Below, piece after piece: positions 59,576 through 64,000 of a stretch of 64,000 nucleotides of DNA (its first letter is position 1; each line of letters opens with the position of its first letter). Both the position numbers and the translations under genes were made by a program. Source of the stretch: Tulasnella sp. 424 (taxonomy: Eukaryota; Basidiomycota; Agaricomycetes; Cantharellales; Tulasnellaceae); NCBI GenBank assembly GCA_019633425.1, contig WSUB01000030.1, forward strand, positions 124,001 through 188,000. The letters run 5' to 3'. Under the pieces are notes generated by a model. It did no database searches. It saw nothing but the letters and a program-made list of their open reading frames with translations, and had not been told where the DNA came from.

Positions 59576-59767
59576 ACTATGGGTTTTGGTCACGCATAAT
59601 GCGAATGCACACACAAGAATCCAAAGGTTCGCCATCACTACCTAAAACCCACACAAACCACGCGGCCCAATCTAAGCTGCTGGATTTCTTCTAGATAGTT
59701 TTACAATCAAAATGCGGCTGCAGGGCGGATATTACACCATGGCTGCTCAGAACTTTACCGGCCCGTC

Positions 59768-61813
59768 TCATGCGCGCCAGCTTCTAGCCCCAAGGCCGAA
59801 ACGCGCGAACCACGCCGCGAAGACCGATATACCAATCATCACCGCCCAAACGAGATTGCCACCTAGTAAGTGCCTGTCGTTGGAGAGAGCAAAAAGGGAT
59901 CTTGGGGTGGAAGCGTGTGTCCGTTAATCCTTCCAGCCGTCAGTGGTTACAGAAGATATGAGACTCACGAGGTCACAGCCGGCGCGGTGCCCTCTCCCAG
60001 AGAATTCGCGGCCGTTGCTAAGCCGAACAGGGCACCAGCAGACCGCGAGTCTGACACAGACTCTTTTACAACGAGCATGTATGCGCTGTCCTCCACATAA
60101 TCATGAGTTCTGCCCATGCGAAAAGGTAAAAGACGATGAAACAACTTACGGCCACGCCATCGCAGCGATCCAGTGCGCCATTTGGATGCAAAAGACAAAA
60201 CCCCAGAGCTTGCCCAGAGGCGGTGCCAGTTCTTGTTGCGCTACCTGGGGTAGCACCTTCCGAATAACAAAGCCAACGGAGGGTATCAAAGCGTTGACCA
60301 CACCCCACGTGGCGAGAGATGCTGTGAAAAGTGGGATGGTTTTGAACCGCTGATGCAGGTAAGGGAAGATGACGAGAGTGCTTGCAATGCCGACTGCCCC
60401 GGCTACGCTAAGAACTGCACCGATTTCTTTAGGCTTCGAAAGATGGTTCAGGTCTTCCGTATCGCGACCATAATCAGTGGACAATAAGCATACCTCACGC
60501 TGAAGGCCACCTAGAGCAAGAGGGGTATAGCTCCAGAGGACGAAGACAACGTCAAACCCGATGGCTAAGAATGACATGCAGAAGCCCGTCAGAACGACGT
60601 AGCGGACGGCGGGGTCAGCCAAAAGGCCAAATGGTGTGCTTTGTCCTGATGCGGTCGGTTCAACCAGGGTATCTTGGGGAGTGGCTTGTTCCCTTTCCTT
60701 TTCCTGGTATTGTTTTGGAAGGGTCTAAAAGTGTGAAAGCCCACACATCGCATCGGTTCTACTATCGGTTATTAAGAAGACTTCAGCATACCTCTTCCAT
60801 TAAGAAGGTTGCCACAAGGATTGCCGCTACAGTTATAAATACCGATACCAAGCACGGTAGAAAGAAGGGCTACAAGACTTCCGAGTCAGAAGGAACCCAA
60901 GCCCGATGAATGGCGAGTATTGGGAGCACCTACCCGGTCTCGCAGCAGCGCAAAGTTTCCGAAAAGGGTTGGGTAGCGCTCGGCAGGATGTGATAACATG
61001 CCTCCAAGGAACGGACCAATAGTTTCCCCTATATACCAGATGACGGATAATAGGGGAAACGCTAAGATCACGGAAGTCAGAGGGGAGGTTGGCGGGGCCA
61101 GCCTGGACACGGCACCAACCTTTACTCTGGTTGGTCTCATCCGTAATATCACTAATGAGGCAGTGAATGACACTAGTAGTGGAGAAGGGAGCTTGAACAC
61201 AAAACGACAGTGAGGAGAGCCGGGAAACCCATACGCGACATTCCCGCAGAGCGCCCCGATGAGCGCACGAGATAGAAGCAATTGCCACAGAGTACGGGAA
61301 AGACCAAAGCAGAGTGTCGCAACCGACACACCAGAGAGCCCAACGATGATGACAGGTTTCCGACCAATGCGGTCTGTTCACGACGGAGATGAATCTGTAA
61401 CGTGGCTCAGCGTTGTCATGGACATAGTTGCTTACCGGAGAGACCACTCCAATACACGATGGTGCACATTTGAACTAGTGCAAACAAGCTTTCCTATAAG
61501 CAAGAACTTGCATGAGTCAGACACCGGTAAGCGTGCGGATGGGTCTTACGATGATGCCGGAATAAAAGCCCACTCGCTTCGGTTCTGCGATCCCCAATTC
61601 TTCCACCATCTAATTACACGACAGCAACTGAGTATTGCGTCTAAATATGGAAAGCGAGACGCTTACTGCATTAATGTACGGGAAAATTTGGGTGTAGGCG
61701 ATGGGCTCTGCCAGTCTGACGAAGAGGACAACGGCAAGTTGAACCTTTGGCAAAGGCGTGGCCTGAAGTCTGTTCGGCAGCAGCGGTTGCGCCTCGGAAT
61801 CGTAGTTTACCAT
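59768..61813 (-). CDS. MFS transporter, paralog 8
   Basis: Intact 11-exon transporter, starting MVNYDSEAQPLLPNRLQATP at 61813 and ending LGARSWRA before TGA at 59768. Landmarks are FVRLAEPIAYTQIFPYINA, QMCTIVYWSGLS, DRIGRKPVIIVGLSGVSVAT, SDITDETNQSK, GPFLGGMLSHPAERYP, DVVFVLWSYTPLALGGLQRE, AYMLVVKESVSDSRSAGALF, and LLGGNLVWAVMIGISVFAAW. The central loop is shorter and charged (TLPKQYQEKEREQATPQDTL). It is more distant from paralogs 6 and 7 than they are from each other. It pairs divergently with P450-2. The substrate is unknown. Confidence 0.86.
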
Positions 61814-62720
61814 GACAGTGTATCTGTGAGGCCCTATGCTCTCTTGGAGATGAGTGGTTGGTTGGGGAAGACGCGGAGCTCAGGTTGTATGTCAGGCAGC
61901 TTCATATATGTAGATGTTGGACAAGGACATCGAGGCACCTAATCCTAGAACGGTACAAGGTTAATAGATGACGAACAAGGGGAAGAGGAAGAGAAGGACA
62001 GAATACAAATGGTACTTACAGTTGCCCCATTTCACTTGCTCACAATTGTACAATTGTGAGAAGTGCAAAGGTGACCCCATCGAGTCCGAGTCCTGTCAAT
62101 TGCCAGGTATCGTACTGTCAGCACAATCAGATAGCGAGTCGTCACTACTGGTCTGCTTTAACCGCCCTGAGTTACGTACACCCAAAGGGGGGAAGCTTGC
62201 ACTCTTTATTTGGAAAGAAACTGTTCCAGGGGAGGTGAGCTGGTTACATAATGGGTCACGGAGATTACGGACTATTAACGAGACAAACAAACCTGCAAGT
62301 GTGTTCCTGTCACTCCATTAACGAAATACAACCTCGTGGCTACTCGCTATGCTGCAAGAATCTCGTCTGCAATATCTTTCATCTGTGAGTGGCTGATTTG
62401 AAGAACCGAAGTCAGGACTCAAACCTGCGGTTTTTCGAACCAGCAAATGCGTCATCATCCCCCTGCCTCGGGGCCCTTGGCCTCTTACCGGCGGATAATC
62501 GGGCCTTCTTGGCATCAAATCCAATCCTGTGGCTGTGATGCTTGCCGCGGCTGACGCGGGCCTGCCGAACTAGAACCCTGCGGTTCCTGAGAAATCCCGT
62601 CTCCCCCCGAATCCATCCTGCGGTCTCCGCTGGTCTCCGCTCATAAAAGAAATACGCCGGTTCGTATTGGCTCACTCCTCTCCCATCCTCCAACTTCTGC
62701 TTTACTGAACCCTTACCCCA
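61814..62720. promoter_or_regulatory. Divergent promoter, transporter paralog 8 and P450-2
   Basis: 907 bp between start codons with no gene. CATATATG near 61903-61910 lies about 95 bp from the transporter start, and CTCATAAAAG near 62640 lies about 80 bp from the P450 start; both are TATA-like. A perfect palindrome-like CACAATTGTACAATTGTGAG is at about 62040-62059. Blocks at 62255-62420 are conserved with 59085-59290 beside the P450 relic. Confidence 0.5.
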
Positions 62721-64000
62721 ATGTCAGCTTCCAAGTTAACAGACCGTATTTCCTTCGAAACCATACAGGACGTCGCCGACCTCTTCCCGTATGGCAAATG
62801 GCAAGTTGCGGGAGCAGCGACAGGAGGCTTTCTGGCCTACAAGCTCGCTGGACTTCTGAAAGCGTGGTTCATCGACCCCCAATTCTCACCTCTCAAAGAT
62901 GTCCCTGGTCCGGACACTTACGAGAATATCCTCTTAGGAGATTTCCGAAAAATTGTCGAAACACTACCCTCGTCCGTCTACAAGGATTGGTTTGCCAAGT
63001 ACGGCCACAGCGTAGCCTACCGAAGTGTATTTTTAGTGAGTGACGGCGCGCTCACACTCTAACAGATACAATGCTCATCGTTTGCTGTAAATATGCAGCG
63101 ACGTGTTCTCTGCACAAAGGATCCTAATGCAATAGCCCACGTCCTAAACCATGCATATGACTTCCCCAAGCCTGAACACGTCCGGAAATTTCTTGTGAGC
63201 ATCTTCGGATCAGGTAAGGCGTTCCTCCCCCCACTGGGCCTTGTATCTAACCTGACACCTGCCTTGGAAAGGGGTGCTCTTTGCCGAAGGTGCGAATCGC
63301 TTCGGGGTAGATGCTTATACCAGCATAATGACATGTAGGCTGTGACAGGCGGGGACCACAAGCGTCAGCGCAAGATCCTTAATCCGTGCTTCGGTCCTGC
63401 CCACATTCGGGAGCTCACTCCAATCTTCTACGATAAAGCATTTGAGGTAAGCTTCTGCTTCAAAGTACACCTGTCCTTAGAGAATTATTCACTTCAGTGG
63501 TGGCTTAGCTTCGTGATATTTGGTTGCGCCAAATCGAAGAGGGGAATAACAAAGAGATCGATGTATTCGTTTGGTTAGCTCGTGCAACGCTCGACATTAT
63601 CGGACTTACTGGTAACGCATCGCACATTCTTTTTGGCCAGCCCATTATATGCTAACCTAGGTTATTCAAGGGTTTGATTATGCCTTTAACACTCTGAGCC
63701 AGGGAGAGACGGATGAACTAGTTCGGGCCTTCATGGAATTGTTCGCTCCGATGCAAAGCCCGCCAACAATCGCCTTTTTGGTGGACATGTTTCCGTTGCT
63801 GGGACTTATTGTGCGTTTCTCTCATTGTAAGAGCGTCCGAGCCTAGCGACCAATATTTTCAAAACTCCTGTTCGCCGTAGCCGACCGAACGCGCAACGGT
63901 TCTAGCTCGTTCAAGAGAGGTGATGGCTAGAGTAGGTAGCCGGCTTGTGCAAGAAAAGCGTGCGGCAGTCCTTGCGGCCTCGACCAGCGCTGATACGGTG
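62721..64000 (+). CDS. Cytochrome P450, copy 2 (runs off right edge)
   Basis: The N-terminal half of a P450 paralogous to copy 1. The start [20 protein letters not shown] leads to a membrane anchor ([20 protein letters not shown]), the hinge [60 protein letters not shown], the segment [38 protein letters not shown] and the linker before helix I ([20 protein letters not shown]). Exon junctions match those of copy 1 and every exon seen is open. The I-helix, ExxR and haem loop lie beyond the edge, so activity cannot be confirmed. It is divergent from transporter paralog 8. Confidence 0.88.

Overview
The window is eukaryotic DNA from a filamentous basidiomycete, most likely an Agaricomycete mushroom-forming fungus. 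This is inferred from genes split by many 45-75 bp GT..AG introns, an F-box paralog family, membrane-anchored P450s and densely packed genes with short divergent promoters. No prokaryotic, viral or intact transposon features were seen. Exon structures below were worked out by hand from splice signals, reading phase and protein similarity recalled from known families. No alignment or database search was run.

Left part (1-21 kb) is mostly housekeeping. A dienelactone-hydrolase-family gene runs off the left edge, with a decayed second copy beside it. Then come a small repeat-containing ORF, the DEAD-box rRNA-processing helicase ROK1/DDX52, a mitochondrial dicarboxylate-type carrier divergently paired with the MICOS subunit MIC60, a gene-poor 4.3 kb stretch, the clamp-loader subunit CTF8, and a large PX/PB1-type scaffold protein.

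Middle and right part (21.9-64 kb) is an accessory region built by repeated local duplication. It holds two F-box proteins (one frameshifted), a novel-looking membrane protein, and eight paralogous Major Facilitator transporters with one shared 11-exon plan. Five lie on the + strand (29.6-44.7 kb, the fifth frameshifted) and three on the - strand (54.0-61.8 kb). A sugar-porter gene plus a relic of a second copy, and two cytochrome P450 genes plus a P450 relic, are interleaved with them. Two conserved single-copy genes, NDUFAF7 and a FRA10AC1 homolog, sit as a tail-to-tail pair in the middle.

The layout suggests duplicating modules: F-box(-)/MFS(+), MFS(+)/sugar porter(-), and MFS(-)/P450(+), the latter pairs sharing a divergent promoter. 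A P450-plus-efflux-pump module would suit detoxification or secondary-metabolite handling, but no biosynthetic core enzyme is visible and the substrate is unknown.
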